Assembly: GCA_964030475.1 (NCBI GenBank)
Contig: CAXIPT010000022.1
Coordinates: forward strand, 68,822 to 132,821
From: Tethya wilhelma
Lineage: Eukaryota > Porifera > Demospongiae > Tethyida > Tethyidae
Length of the DNA: 64,000 nucleotides
Direction: 5' to 3'
The notes under the pieces are model-generated. The model was not told the origin of the DNA and did no database searches. It worked only from the letters and a program-made list of their open reading frames with translations. The translations under genes and the position numbers were made by a program. Every line of letters begins with the position of its first letter. Within the stretch, counting starts at the first letter, position 1. This document shows positions 11,785 through 23,400 of the stretch, piece after piece.

Positions 11785-12432
11785 TTAACCGACTTCCCGC
11801 GAAGTATGCACTTGTGCATACTAAAAAATTCAATTTTTAAACGCGAATCACGAAGTATGCATTTTTGCGTACTACGACCTTTAGCGCTATTGTTTAGACA
11901 AAGCGTCTAAGCTCTGAATTCTGAACTTCCTGCACAAATAGGTAAAGTACCTTTCTACTAAAATACAAAGTTTGAGTTGCAACTCTTGAAGGGGTGTGGC
12001 TGTAGCAGTAGCTAAATGACTAGAGGTCACGATCGACGCGATCAAGATAGTGATGTTTAGATTGACATTTTCTCTACAGCCTTTCAAGGGACAAGCTTCA
12101 AAGTTGCTACGTACGTGCAGGGATAGTTAGGCTATATAGCCAGAGCATCGCTTTTGTAAGCGTTGCTGCCTACCTACAAAAAAAGCCTAAGAGGCTAAAA
12201 TTTTTCTGTGTATTTGACGATTAGACTCTTCTGTACTTTGGCTCTTTTTTTTACTGCTAAAAGCTACACTAGAGCAGCTAGGCTTGCATCATAGTTAGCA
12301 TAGAAGTTGCTTAGCTGCATCATAAAAAGAAACAGAGTCCAACTGTCTTTGTAAAAAAAAAAATAATGCATAACTACTAGAAATTTGTATTTTTATCTTC
12401 GCGGTATGACGTAAGTAATTTCAAATTGCTAA
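11785..12432. mobile_element. piggyBac-like MITE, right end lost
   Basis: It starts ttaaccgacttcccgcgaag and matches the copies at 19695 and 44974 through tatgacgtaagtaatttcaaa. The right TTAA end is missing, and the splice acceptor of the 12446 exon follows within 14 bases. Confidence 0.65.
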
Positions 12433-12445
12433 TTTCTTTCCCCAG

Positions 12446-12601
12446 GTGGAGTGGAAAGTATAAATGTTCCTATCGTAATACATATACTGAGAAATGTATG
12501 TATAATTTGGAAAAAGTTATGGAAGATGTAAAGGAGTCACTGGTTTTCGATGCAAACTGTAGTATTCCATTACTTGAAACCATGGAGGCCTTCTTGAAAG
12601 A
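12446..12601 (+). CDS. RNF213: RNF213-like exon 4 (arm)
   Basis: The acceptor is tttctttccccag and the donor is tgaaaga|gtaagat. It completes the Gln codon from 10993 and reads WSGKYKCSYRNTYTEKCMYN, ending LLETMEAFLKE. It leaves in phase 2. The next exon found (18915) needs phase 0, so at least one exon, or an indel, is missing between them. The acceptor lies at the edge of a degraded piggyBac-like MITE. Confidence 0.75.
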
Positions 12602-12884
12602 GTAAGATTTAATTTTATTAGTTTGTAGTACAAGCTAGGATAATGGTTTGCTTTGGTGGACACACTCCATGCATGTAACTAAGTTGTTTCCCAAACTTAA
12701 TTTTGGTGCCCACACTCTCCCTATGATAAGTATCAGTTATATAGTGGTTATACCTTAGTGTTACAAATTTTAGCAGGTATACTAACATTTGATGTAAATT
12801 TTTTACGGATTAGTTGCTCCAAAACTGCAAGAATTTTTGCAGTAAATATTTAACAAACTGTACAATGTCATGTATTGAATAACG

Positions 12885-13130
12885 TTAACCCTTGGTGAGT
12901 GCATCTGCAGTGGGTTACAGTAGTTGTTTTGTCTGTCTCGGTATTTGTTCGCTGTATATCTCAAGAACTGCACCTCTTGTCTTCAAAAGCAACATATTGC
13001 AGTAAAAATATTCGAAAAAAGTATTCTACAAAAACCTGTTGTTCCTGAGATATGAAGCTTTTCAGCATCTCTAAGTACTAAGGTTTGAGACCACACCTGC
13101 TAATCTCACCAATTTCTTAGTGTGTAATAT
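12885..13130. repeat. Dispersed repeat K
   Basis: It carries the shared string tgggttacagtagttgtttt, followed by a Ctype run and cctgagatatgaagcttttc. The same sequence order is seen at 21905, 24650 and 47760, and inverted at 31840 and 50285. Confidence 0.55.
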
Positions 13131-13180
13131 TTAGAGCTGACTGAATGATGAATGTTTTACTTGATTTGATTGGCCCTCTT

Positions 13181-13640
13181 CTTTCCCCACTAACCTATAT
13201 AGCCTGCAGTTATAGAATGCCGCATGACACATGCTTCTACAATCTGATTGGAATGCTATGTTGCAAACACTATAAATAGCTTTATTCTTACTCTATTCAA
13301 AAAATAATGTTTGGCGTTGTGGCTTGTTAATAGCCATCCACCTTTTAAAATTAATGATTTTCCAATGTCAGCCCCACCCACTTTGATCACATGATCACAA
13401 GTTTTGCTGAAACTGTAGACTTCATTGCAAAAAAATATTTTCCCAAATTTTCATGCACTACAATGCTATTCTTAAGGTAATTTTTTGCTGCACCTGCCTT
13501 GACTACCCTGAGCAGTGAATTATGTTTTCCCTTCCAAATGCACAAATAGTGTTTTTTAATGGGAGAGTAAATTTTGTCAGGTATAGAAGTCAATTAAGTT
13601 TATTGTAGTCCTGAAAAGTTCAAAATTGTAATCAGTTTTT
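13181..13640 (+). other. Intron, nothing recognised
   Basis: No splice-bounded exon and no repeat boundary identified. Confidence 0.35.
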
Positions 13641-13709
13641 AGGTATTTCAGCAGTGGCGTGTCTAGGATTTAGCTCATAGGGGTGCTAATGTAATGCAGG
13701 TGCAAAGCN

Positions 13710-14035
13710 GTTAAAGCTGGCTGAATGCCTTTTGTTTGTCTGGAAATCGCGTTCAAGTTTGTCAGTTAGGAAGGAAGGAAGGAAGGAAGGAAGGAAGAAG
13801 AAAACAAAATTGCACTGTTCTGGCTTCCCGCCAGCGCTCTCTCCAGAGTGTTCTAGAAAGTTTCTGTGAGTTTTGTTGATGCATGCGCTTAGAAAACTTT
13901 CCAAGGGAGGCTTTAATCCATGTCTGAAGGCTTAGCTGTCATTCTCTGAAAGTTTATGAGCATAAACATTTTGTATTGTGTCTATGGGACAGTCGGCCCA
14001 TTCCTACTATACGTACTACCGTACGTATGATATTA
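13710..14035. mobile_element. Family A element, reversed, cut by an N
   Basis: It begins just after the N at 13709, contains (ggaa)n at 13770-13797, and ends tactatacgtactaccgtac, the A hairpin. Confidence 0.7.
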
Positions 14036-14104
14036 TAGCAATGAGTCTAAAGCGAATCATGTCAAACTACGGCCTAACTGGCAAACACCCTACAATTCTA
14101 TACA

Positions 14105-14345
14105 GCTATACAATAGCATACCAAGCTATAGCTTAGTGAGGACTTTCAAATAATTCATGGAGGAATTAAAACTAACCTCAATGTTTACCTCCATTTTTGT
14201 CAGTAAGCTGACTAGTGTATACTTTGAATTACAGTTCTAAATTAAGCTATGAAAATAATATTATTTTTTTAAATTCCAAGCTATAGCTTAGTCACTGAGG
14301 AGGACGCTCAACTAATACATAATTATTCATGGAGGAATAAATTAA
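14105..14345. repeat. Pair of direct repeats
   Basis: The string ccaagctatagcttagt...attcatggaggaat occurs at 14120-14167 and 14277-14337. No inverted ends are obvious. Confidence 0.5.
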
Positions 14346-15063
14346 TGCCAAAGTACTCAAAATAGTGACTGTTCAATGAGTAACTTGATGGCAACTTAAA
14401 TTAGCAATAATAAATTGAACTTTGGATATGTAGTTTTTGAATTAAAAGAAATTTTAATCTACAAACTATCCTAAATTGATGACAATGAACCTTGAAAGGT
14501 GCAATATCAATGACAATAATTTCAAAATGCATAATATGCCTGAGATAAGGTACTTCAGTCTTGTTGAAAGCATAATAGGCACTTTCTGGGAGAATCAAAG
14601 AATTAGCATAATATATATAATGTGCACGACCCTAGTCCTATAGGAAGTTAGCTGCTCATGCATGGCCACCCCTTCAGTATTATCAATATAGAATCAGTTT
14701 GGTATTCCATGAACTTGTCTTTTTGACTGGTATACCTTTAGATCTGATCATGATGGAAGTCCATAACTGAAGAACGTGAGTTCGAAGTGGCATTATCCTG
14801 AATTTATCCACGGAAAATGATCCGAGGCTAATCACACGACCTTTGTCTACTTGAAATTTTCTACTGCTGCAACGGTTTTCAAGTTGAACACTACCACGAA
14901 TAAATAGCTAAGGAAGTTATCGAGCATAGGACTCCATTCTGGTTATTAAAAAAATGGATCCCCTTTCAATATATTGAGGAAACTGCCAGGCTTCTGCGCA
15001 GCTCAGCTCAGCGGGGAATTAAAAGCGCAATCGCACTGTCATATGGAAGCCGAGAAGGGCAAT

Positions 15064-15245
15064 TCCGCCCCCGTTTTCCGCCCTCCGCTTTAGCGGCCCG
15101 CTTTGGCGGAGCACACTTCCGCTAAAGCGGAAATGACTTCCGCCAAGGCGGAGCTCACTTTCCGCCAAAGCGGAGGGCGGGCCGCTAAGGCGGAGATAAC
15201 GTCCGCTAAAGCGGAAAGCGGAAGCGGTCCGCAATGGCGGAGATG
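15064..15245. repeat. GCGG-rich inverted repeat, left arm
   Basis: A tract of alternating tttggcgga and ccgctaaagcgg units. Positions 15100-15232 are the inverse of 17151-17250, apart from an extra run of about 30 bases. The GC content is sharply above the surroundings. Confidence 0.8.
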
Positions 15246-15841
15246 ACTTCCACGGTCTACTAAAACCAAGAATCTCGTGATTAACTTGCAACTTATCAAT
15301 GCCTCACAAATCAGAAACTGACTACTGGGAAATGAGTCAATGATTTTAAAACATTGAAAGAAGATCCTATTAACACTGTCATGGTAGACTAATCATTATG
15401 TCTAAGTTATTTAGCTATATTAATCTTGACCATAATTTATTAAAAGCCTCCCTTAATAATATGCACAATATCATAGTACTTTTAAAATTGACTCTGATTA
15501 CCAGAGATTGCCTGTGCCACTGAATGGCTAGAAATTGAGGCAATGGATTTCAAGCAGCTAATCTTACATTGACTGCCATGCGATTGATTATGGTGTACAC
15601 TACAAAATGTACAAGTAAGCTGAACTATGGAGTATACATTACTCATGCACGGACTATGACATAATATTGTGAGATCTGATGGGTACCATTGTGGATCATA
15701 AGATCTAGATGACATTGTTTTCATCACTACTTGTATAGCAGTATTAAATACAGAATTATTGAAGTCACTGACAAGACCGATATAATATTTTAAATACAGC
15801 AGTATAATATTATATATAAATGTTTTCTGTAATTGACATAA

Positions 15842-16165
15842 TTATTATATACCCTAATATTGTTTATTATTACTATTATTACTATTATTATTATTATTAT
15901 TATCGGTGAGAGAAACATGCCAAAAACAGAATCGTACATATTAAGAGTATAAAGTAAATGATAATAATTATATTCATAATAATTATGAGAGTATATACTA
16001 TTATAATAATTATTATAATAATGTCTCAGTTGTCCCTAAAGCAGAAAATTCATAGTAGAAAACTTTCATCAAGAAGTCATGAGTTAGTCACGAGACTTTT
16101 GGCTTTGGCTGCAGTAAAAACTCCGCTATTATTATTATTATTATTATTATTAGACACACCACAAT
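15842..16165. repeat. TTA/ATA microsatellites
   Basis: (TTA)n-type runs at about 15868-15903 and 16127-16151, with other ATAATT runs between them. Confidence 0.7.
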
Positions 16166-16248
16166 AGGTGCAAACGTAGACAAGTAGTACACATACACAC
16201 ATAATTAATTAAGTAAAAAGAGAGAGATAAAATCATTAATTGTTCAGC

Positions 16249-17138
16249 CTATAACTTTTTCCTTCTGCGTGTTCTGTGAGCTACAGGAGCCCAAAACATA
16301 TCATCCTTGGTTTCTACATCAAAACCTGGAACGGCTTCAGCACTAGGCTTGTAATCGAAACTGAGGCAATCATCGATATCAATGTCAGTACTAGAGTGAC
16401 TTGTAGTATCACTAGAGTCAGTAACCGTATCACCAAGCCTGATGGCTGAGCGACTAACTTTCACTGGAGACCAGTTAAAGTTTCCATCATTAGAATCCAC
16501 ACAAACCCCAGGAGTATCATTGACTTCATGATAAAACATGAGAGGCCGAGGATCTTGTAAAATAGAGGGACTCAGATCAGATTCTGAGATGACAAGATCA
16601 GAATTCTTTAACGCCCGGACACAATGTAACATCAAGAGACCCTTCAGACGAAACCTGGGAAGAAGTAGACTCAGACCGACTCAGACTCTGAGAATGGCAT
16701 TGAGATGTTGTACCAGAGAAATCAGGAGTAGGGTCACAATCTTTATCCTCAACTGTAACTGTGGGCAAAGCACCAGGAGCTATCACATCCTCAGTAATGG
16801 GGGCTGCAACAGAAGCTATCACATCCTCAGTACTGGGGGCACTTGCCACAACAGTAGATGGTTCAAGCAGCTTCTTATTCCTTCTTCTCAATCTTCTCTT
16901 CTTGGACTTAGATTTAGTAGACTTGGCCACATCTGAGCCTGTAGACACAGAGGGCCAAAAAAGCCGGACTGACTGATAGACCAGTAGCTGACTTCCTCAC
17001 ATTCCAAGAGGCATCTGACAATAGGGCTCCTGCCTCTTGCATAGAAGCAATTGCAGGTATAGGGAAACCAAGCCTCTGGAGGGCTCTAAGTGGCCCATCT
17101 ACCACTATAACAGATATACCACTTTCAGGGGCAGCCAT
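16249..17138 (-). pseudogene. Broken reading frame inside the GCGG-rich inverted repeat
   Basis: Three overlapping minus-strand frames look like one former ORF of roughly 290 codons. It starts MAAPESGISVIVVDGPL at 17138, only 12 bases inside the right repeat arm. A shift near a run of six A/T bases (16954-16961) leads to a segment with a basic cluster (KSKSKKRRLRRRNKK) and Ser/Thr-rich sequence. A second shift near 16600-16640 leads to the end at 16249 (RTRRRKKL). I recognise no domain. It could be the non-catalytic ORF of a transposon or a captured host gene. Confidence 0.5.
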
Positions 17139-17150
17139 TTTTTTTATATA

Positions 17151-17250
17151 GCGGACCGCTTAAGCGGCCCGCCCTCCGCTTTGGCGGAAAGTGATCTCCG
17201 CCTTGGCGGAAGTCATTTCCGCTTTAGCGGAAGTGTGCTCCGCCAAAGCG
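17151..17250. repeat. GCGG-rich inverted repeat, right arm
   Basis: Inverse of the arm at 15100-15232. It is cut at 17250, shortly before the adapter-like sequence. Confidence 0.8.
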
Positions 17251-17262
17251 ATGCAAGCGTAC

Positions 17263-17294
17263 TTCTCTTATACACATCTGACGCTGCCGACGAA
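17263..17294. other. Nextera transposase adapter left in the assembly
   Basis: The sequence tctcttatacacatctgacg followed by ctgccgacga matches the Illumina Nextera mosaic end and read-1 tail, recalled from common knowledge. An N at 17298 follows. It is technical, not biological. Confidence 0.92.
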
Positions 17295-17756
17295 GATNCC
17301 ACTGTATACAGTTGGTAATCTGTCAGTGAAAGCCCCTGAGCAACTTCGAAGTTTTAATTTTGTTTGAGTAGATATTTTTGTAGTGACCAACATTTTGTAT
17401 TGTGTCTATGGGACAGTCGGCCCTCGCCACACCCCTAATGCTTTGCATGGATACAGCTAGATACAGCTGGCCTTGTTTATGTAATATCACAAAGAATTTG
17501 TAGTAGCTCTTTTCTTTCTTGAATGTTCAAATAAGAACAGAAAGAGTCTGGTCTCATATAGTTAAAGTTAGTGATACCTTAAATTTCAACTCTCCTGAAA
17601 GTTAGACTTAGAAAATGTAACAAGGTTATTTACTAGCAGCTAATTACCTTGACTCCATGGGAAAGAAGGCTACACTCAATGTCAGCTTTGACATGTCACT
17701 GTGTCAATTTTATGTGGCAGTTACACTTTGTGTTGCTCTTGTTAGGGCCGTATACA

Positions 17757-18045
17757 TTATAGACAACAAGTACAAAAAAAAACATTGGAAAAGTAATGAG
17801 ACACAGGAATGGATAAATCGTACAAGCAAACAAGATGGAATGGCTGTTAGAGTGTGTGCAGAATTCTTCCTGTATGGGCTGCATGTAAAACTCTCCATAT
17901 TGAGTCTCTCATTGTGCCCATGCACAGGAAGAATTCCTTACACACTCTAACAGCCATTCCACCTTGTTTACTTTCTTTTTACGATTTATCCATTCCTGTG
18001 TCTCATTACATTTCCAATGTTTTTTTATACTTGTTTGTTCTCATT
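17757..18045. mobile_element. Palindromic MITE, family E
   Basis: The left arm contains gagacacaggaatgg and aacaagatggaatggctgtt. The right arm is its inverse, ending ccattcctgtgtctcattac. About 290 bases, no protein. Confidence 0.8.
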
Positions 18046-18371
18046 TTTTCATAATTATTCTACAAATCACATTTGAGTTGGTGTGTGTACAACTGAGCTA
18101 GCAGGCTGATCAGTGAGTTGTGTAGCCTGCTTGAAGTGAAACACACATCTCAATCATTTGGAGACAGGAGCTGTATCATAAGATTTACTTGCCTTGCTAT
18201 ATGTCATGATAATCAAAGTGATGATTCACCTCTTAAGAAGAGCAACTAGGTATCACAAAATAGTTCCAGGTAACTTGCATTTAAATTCAAATTACGCACA
18301 CTTTCGTCTGTAGAAAGGGTCGTCAATTCAAATTCTCTAGTAGCTAATAAATTATGCATGAGTATAGAAAT

Positions 18372-18767
18372 TAATGGCGGCCATATGGAGGAGGCGCTTT
18401 TTGCCTTGTATCCAGTGACTCAATGAGAGACACGAAAAACCGATGGCAAAAGCGACCTGAAGAAACCAAGTTTGTTTGTTCAAGAATCAGCTTCTGAAAG
18501 TGAATAGTCTAGGAGATAACTTGAGCCAAGATAGAAGAAGAATAAGAAGATGATGGAGAAAATTGGAGGTTAACATATTTTAGTTTGGTACTTTAGCGAT
18601 GGTTTTAGGCCATGTTTTGGGGCTTGTTAGAAAGGGAATGTGCTAAATAAAAAAATGTTTTTATAGAGCCACTTGCCCAGTTTTTGCCGAGTTATTCGGG
18701 TGCATATTTTTATTGCGCTAATAGGCCATCCATGCCATTCCTGTGTACCCAGTACTACCGTACTGAG
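18372..18767. mobile_element. Family D element, reversed copy
   Basis: It runs from aatggcggccatatggagga to gtacccagtactaccgtact, the D hairpin. Sibling copies are at 23095, 33490, 43909 and 60467. Confidence 0.7.
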
Positions 18768-18914
18768 TAATTGTGCAATTCTGCGTCCTAGTGCTTTCTG
18801 TTGCTGAAGTATTAATTCACAGTGGTTTTTGGTTAGGTATAGTTTACTTAGTATTTTTATTTTGTGGGTCAAAAATGTCAATTTTTTTGTATTTTTTGCT
18901 GATTTTATTTATAG

Positions 18915-19004
18915 GTGTGTTCAATGACAAAAGCACAATTACAGTTTTTGAATGTACACCAGTTCACCACTTTGTATGAATCTCTGGAAATATGGCCTAA
19001 ACAG
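18915..19004 (+). CDS. RNF213: RNF213-like exon 5 (arm)
   Basis: The acceptor is gattttatttatag and the donor is cctaaacag|gtataac. Thirty codons, starting VCSMTKAQLQFLNVHQFTTL and ending EIWPKQ. Only this frame is open across the exon, and an in-frame TAG at 18912 forbids extension upstream. Outgoing phase 0 fits 21506; incoming phase 0 does not fit 12601. The join downstream gives WPKQLVYDYLK. Confidence 0.62.
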
Positions 19005-19042
19005 GTATAACTACATCTGTTCTGTACTAATGTAAGTATTCT

Positions 19043-19698
19043 TTAACTGATTATACGCTAAATTCTTTTAAGTGAATGATATGTCATACCGCGGAATTAA
19101 AATTGTAAATTTTTGGTAGCTACGCCTTCTTTTTGTTTTTCTTCTACAAGTAAAGATCATGATTAGGCAAAGCTTTTTTTATGATGCAACTAAGCAACAA
19201 TCAAGCTAACTATATTCCAAGTCTTGTAGCTTAGTGAAGCTTTTGCAGGGAAAAAAAGCCTAATGTACGGGAGGGTCTAATAAGCTAGGTCATAGCCACG
19301 TGTCTAAAGCTTTTTTTTCCACCTAGCCAACAATGCTTACAAAAGCAATGCTATGGCTATATAGCCTAACTAACCCTGCACCTACGTAGCAAGTTTCAAG
19401 TCTATCCTCCAAAGGGTTGTAGAAAAAACGTCGCTCTAAACTCTACCATTGTGATCGCGAAGATCGTGACCGTCAGTCGCTCAACGACGACTAGCGCCAC
19501 GCCTTACTAGCAGTTCTAAGTCTGAGTTGATTTTAGTAGAGTAGTCCCTTACCTACTCGTATATAAAGTTTAGTTCAGGGCTAATTGCTTGCTTGCAAAA
19601 AGTCGCTAAGGCGGCCGTTGACGCATTATGCGTCAACGGCGGTTTGCAACACCCACGTGTTTGACGCAATAATGCGTAATTGGCGTATAATCGGTTAA
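19043..19698. mobile_element. piggyBac-like MITE, first of a back-to-back pair
   Basis: It starts ttaactgattatacgc and ends cgtataatcggttaa. The final TTAA is also the first TTAA of the next element. Confidence 0.78.
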
Positions 19699-20361
19699 CC
19701 GATTACCCGCCAAGTACGCACTTATGCGTACTAAAAAATTCAATTTTTAAGCGCGAAGTACACACTTTTGCGTACTATGACCTTTAGCGCTATTGTTTAG
19801 ACAAAGCGTCTAAGCACTGAACTCTGAACTTCCTACACATATGAGTAAGGTACCTCTCTACTAAAAAACAAAGTTTGAGTTGCAACTCTTGAAGGAGTGT
19901 GGCTGTAGCAGTAGCTAAACGACTAGAGGTCACGATCGACGCGATCACGATAGTGATGTTTAGATCAATGTTTTCTCTACAGCCTTTCAAGGGACAAGCT
20001 TGAAAAATTGCTACGTAGGTGCAAGGATAGTTAGGCTATATAGCCTATATATATCACTTTTGTAAGCGTTGCTGCCTACCTACAAAAAAAAGCCTAAGAC
20101 GCTAAAATTTTTTTAGCTAATTCGACGATTAGATCCTTCCGTACTTTGGCTCTTTTTTTACAGCTAAAAGCTACACTAGAGCAGCTAGGCTTGCATCATA
20201 GTTAGCATAAAAGTTGCTTAGCTGCATCATAAAAGAAACAGAGTCCAAACTGTCTTTTTAAAAAAATATAAAAATAATGCGTAGCTACTAGAAATTTGAA
20301 TTTTTATCTTTGCGGTATGACGTAATTATCTTCAAATTTAAGCGCACGTGTAATCGGTTAA
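19695..20361. mobile_element. piggyBac-like MITE, second of the pair
   Basis: It starts ttaaccgattacccgcc and ends gtgtaatcggttaa. About 667 bases, sharing TTAA (19695-19698) with the upstream copy. Confidence 0.8.
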
Positions 20362-20541
20362 TAGTGAGAATTAAACTTTCAAAGAAGAAAAACATCTCTG
20401 ATTGGCTTCTGTTAAGCATAGTAGCGAAATGCGAATTTTTCCCTTTTCCTTTATATTATAACATTAAACTAGCAGAATTTATTGTGCATAATAAATATGC
20501 TGGGTATAGATGGATGTGTATAGTGGTTAAGGCTATCTCAT

Positions 20542-21440
20542 CATACGTACGGTAGTACGTATAGTAGGTGACACCATACAAAATGTTAATGCTTATAAAC
20601 TCTCAGAGAAAGATAGCTAAGCTTTCAAACATGCATAGAGGCCTCCCTTAGACTGTTTTTCAACTGCAAGCACCTATTAAACTCACGGAAACTTCCTAGA
20701 GCACTCTGGAGTGAGCGCTGGTGAGAAGCCAGAACAATGCAATTTTGATTTCTCCTTTGTGACTTACTTGAACGCAATTTCCACAGAAACAAAGGTATAG
20801 TGAGCCAACTTGAACTGTACCAGGTAACTTGATTTCATCTGCAGTACGTTCTTTAATACTCGTTTTCTGCCTAAATGTTAGCAAACAAAATCTAGGCAGC
20901 TGTGGACAAAAAAGTGTATGGCTACTATAACCATTTTATGTAGGTAAAGGTCGTTAATAGACCACGTGGTTTGCCCTGATAATGCGCATGCACATTCTAT
21001 GTTTCTGCAAGCACTCCAGCTTTTTGTAAAGACTGACCAGTCTTTGATAGTTTTAATGCAATTGAGCACTCAAGTGTTGTAAAAAGTGCATGAACAAGTA
21101 GTAAAAATTTTGTAAAAATAAGCAGTGTAGGAATGAGCAGTGCTAGAAAAAGCAATGAAACAAGGGAAGCCTGACTCAGAACTTCGGCACATGACTACTT
21201 CATTTTTATGTCCAATTATCATGTGACATGTGTAGGTTTTACCTGCATTTCTACTGATACTTCATCCCAATAATTAGCCAAGTGATTGCATCACCCATAT
21301 CACTGAATCAAGCTATGTCCAACTTGAAAAACTGATGAAGTAGTCATGTGCCAAAGTTCTGAGTCAGGCTTCCCTTGTTTCATTGCTTTTTCTAGCACTG
21401 CCCATTCCTACACTGCTTATTTTTACAAAATTTTTCCTAC
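20542..21440. mobile_element. Composite foldback element A/B
   Basis: It begins with the A hairpin catacgtacggtagtacgta; the B palindrome lies at 21123-21416. It ends just before the acceptor region of the exon at 21506. Confidence 0.78.
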
Positions 21441-21505
21441 TAGTAATAATTATATGGTTGCAAACAACATGAATGCTAATCATTTTTTGTTTCTTTTTTT
21501 TTTAG

Positions 21506-21603
21506 CTTGTTTATGACTATCTGAAAGTTCTTCTATCTGAAAAAGGAGCCCACATATTCTTAGATGAACCTTTGAAGAAATTCTTTTGTGGAGTAGCTAA
21601 GAA
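21506..21603 (+). CDS. RNF213: RNF213-like exon 6 (arm)
   Basis: A strong pyrimidine-tract acceptor (ttctttttttttttag) and donor gctaagaa|gtatgtt. It reads LVYDYLKVLLSEKGAHIFLD and ends FFCGVAKK, phase 0 in and phase 2 out. It is a short helical exon with no motif. Confidence 0.77.
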
Positions 21604-21904
21604 GTATGTTTATATATCTAATGGCTGCATATAATTATGTTATTTCAGGGTATGGATGCAATTTTGACTTACAGACGTTGATGTTTTCGTTGCCAGAATA
21701 TTATAATGCTATACTGCATGTGTAATATTGGATAGACTACTGTTATTGCCAAGTAACTTGGTGTGCATGAGATATCTAATATTGTCCTTGTGATGTGGCT
21801 CATGCAGTTTGCTAGGAAATTTTTATTTTTATATATATGTCCTGTTATGCGTTAGGAATGCAGTTTCATGAGGCTGAAAGTTCTAATTTGACATCCTTTA
21901 TTTA

Positions 21905-22175
21905 CCCCATGGCAAGTGCATGTGCACCATGGGTCACAGTAGCTATTTTGTTTGTCTCTCTGTCTTTGTGTTTGTTTACTCTATAGCTTAAGAACTGCTG
22001 AGCTGCTTGCAATTTTCAAAGTGGCACAGTACCAAAAGTAAAAAAAATCGAGGTTATCTACAAAAATTACACTTAGCATTCTACAAAATCCTGTAGTTCC
22101 TAAGATTTGAGGCTTTTCAGCATTTCCAAGCTCCGAGTTTCAATGCCACACCTGCTAATTACTCTCATTTGTTAG
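21905..22175. repeat. Dispersed repeat K
   Basis: It contains catgggtcacagtagctatt and cctaagatttgaggcttttc in the same order as the copy at 12885. Confidence 0.55.
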
Positions 22176-22454
22176 TGTGTGTAATGTAGAATTGACTGAA
22201 AGATAAAAACTTTCGCTTGACAGAAGGACTAGCTAGTGTGGTAGCTGACTTAATTCTGTGAGTAAATTTAGAAAGCAATAACACTATGCTCTTGTTAAGC
22301 ATATGTTGTATTGGCATATGAACAGGCTTTAATTAAATAAATCTTAGGCATGGCAGATTTACACTGTAGATCTGGTGATGTGTGTCATGTAACTTGCTAC
22401 CTAGTATGTGCTGGTACTCGGACAATATGCTAACAGTTTACATATAGATCATTG

Positions 22455-22850
22455 GTAGTGACAGTAGATTAGCTGTAGATTTTTCTAATGTGTAGCATTT
22501 TAAATTAGTCCAGTCCAGGCAGCATTGAGGGTTGTCACAGTTCACACAGTTCAGTTGGTTCCAGCTTTGCTGGACCCTATGACTGTAAGTACTGCTATAG
22601 CCATGATCATTACACCAAGGGTTAGGCACTTTTGGTGCCATTTCATTTTAAAATGCAATCGGTCTGTTCCTGTAAAGATTTCTACCAAATACATAGCTGT
22701 TTAAAATTAGTGCATGTAACCTCAAGAGCTCTAGACTACTATGTTAAATGGCATACCCAGCAGAAACTGAGCTGTGAATTGTGACAACCCTGGCCTGGAC
22801 TGGAAGGCTACATACTAAATCTACAATTAATCTACAGTTTCAAGATCTAT
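22455..22850. mobile_element. Inverted-repeat MITE
   Basis: The left arm (tccaggcagcattgagggtt, then gtcacag) is mirrored by tgtgacaaccctggcctgga, with imperfect outer arms rich in tagatt. About 390 bases, non-coding. Confidence 0.65.
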
Positions 22851-23094
22851 AATCTATAATTATGTTAACTGTAAAGACATTGTCAGGGTACCTGCCAGTT
22901 AGTAGCAAAGTAAGTAAATTATTTATTACAAAACTACACAGCTGCAGTCCTGGCTAAGATCATGTACTTAGTATGGAATTGAGTTGCAAAAAGAAGCTGT
23001 AGTTTTACAATGTTTTTTGTCACCTGTTTGTTCTCATAATATCACATTAGTGCCCATGTGCAGTGCAGTGCAGTAATTCTTGTGTAAATGCGTA

Positions 23095-23400
23095 ATTCCC
23101 GGTACGGTAGCACTGGGTATACAGGAATGGCACATGCAGGTGGCCCATTAGCTCAATACTTCACGCGAATTACTCTGCACAAACTGAGTTCTTGGCTTCT
23201 TAAGCTAATATTTAGCACTTTAATTCTCGAGCCCAAAACAGGGCCTAAAACTATCGTTAAAATACCAAACTAAGAAATGCCAAACCGTGATTTTTTTTCC
23301 ATATCTTCTTCTTCTTCTTCTTCTTCTCCTATCTAGGCTCCACTTTTTTCAATACTATTGACTTTCAGAAGCTGATTGTTGAGCGAACAAACTTGGTTAG
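23095..23400. mobile_element. Family D element
   Basis: It begins cccggtacggtagcactggg, then ataggaatgg-like sequence, and includes a (ttc)n tract at 23306-23328. Confidence 0.7.

Noticed and set aside
15064..15245. CRISPR-like array
   Set aside because: The units are short and contiguous with no unique spacers, and the host is eukaryotic.
15019..15299. Leu/Ser-repeat minus-strand frames
   Set aside because: They are the translation of the GCGG-rich repeat units, not a protein.
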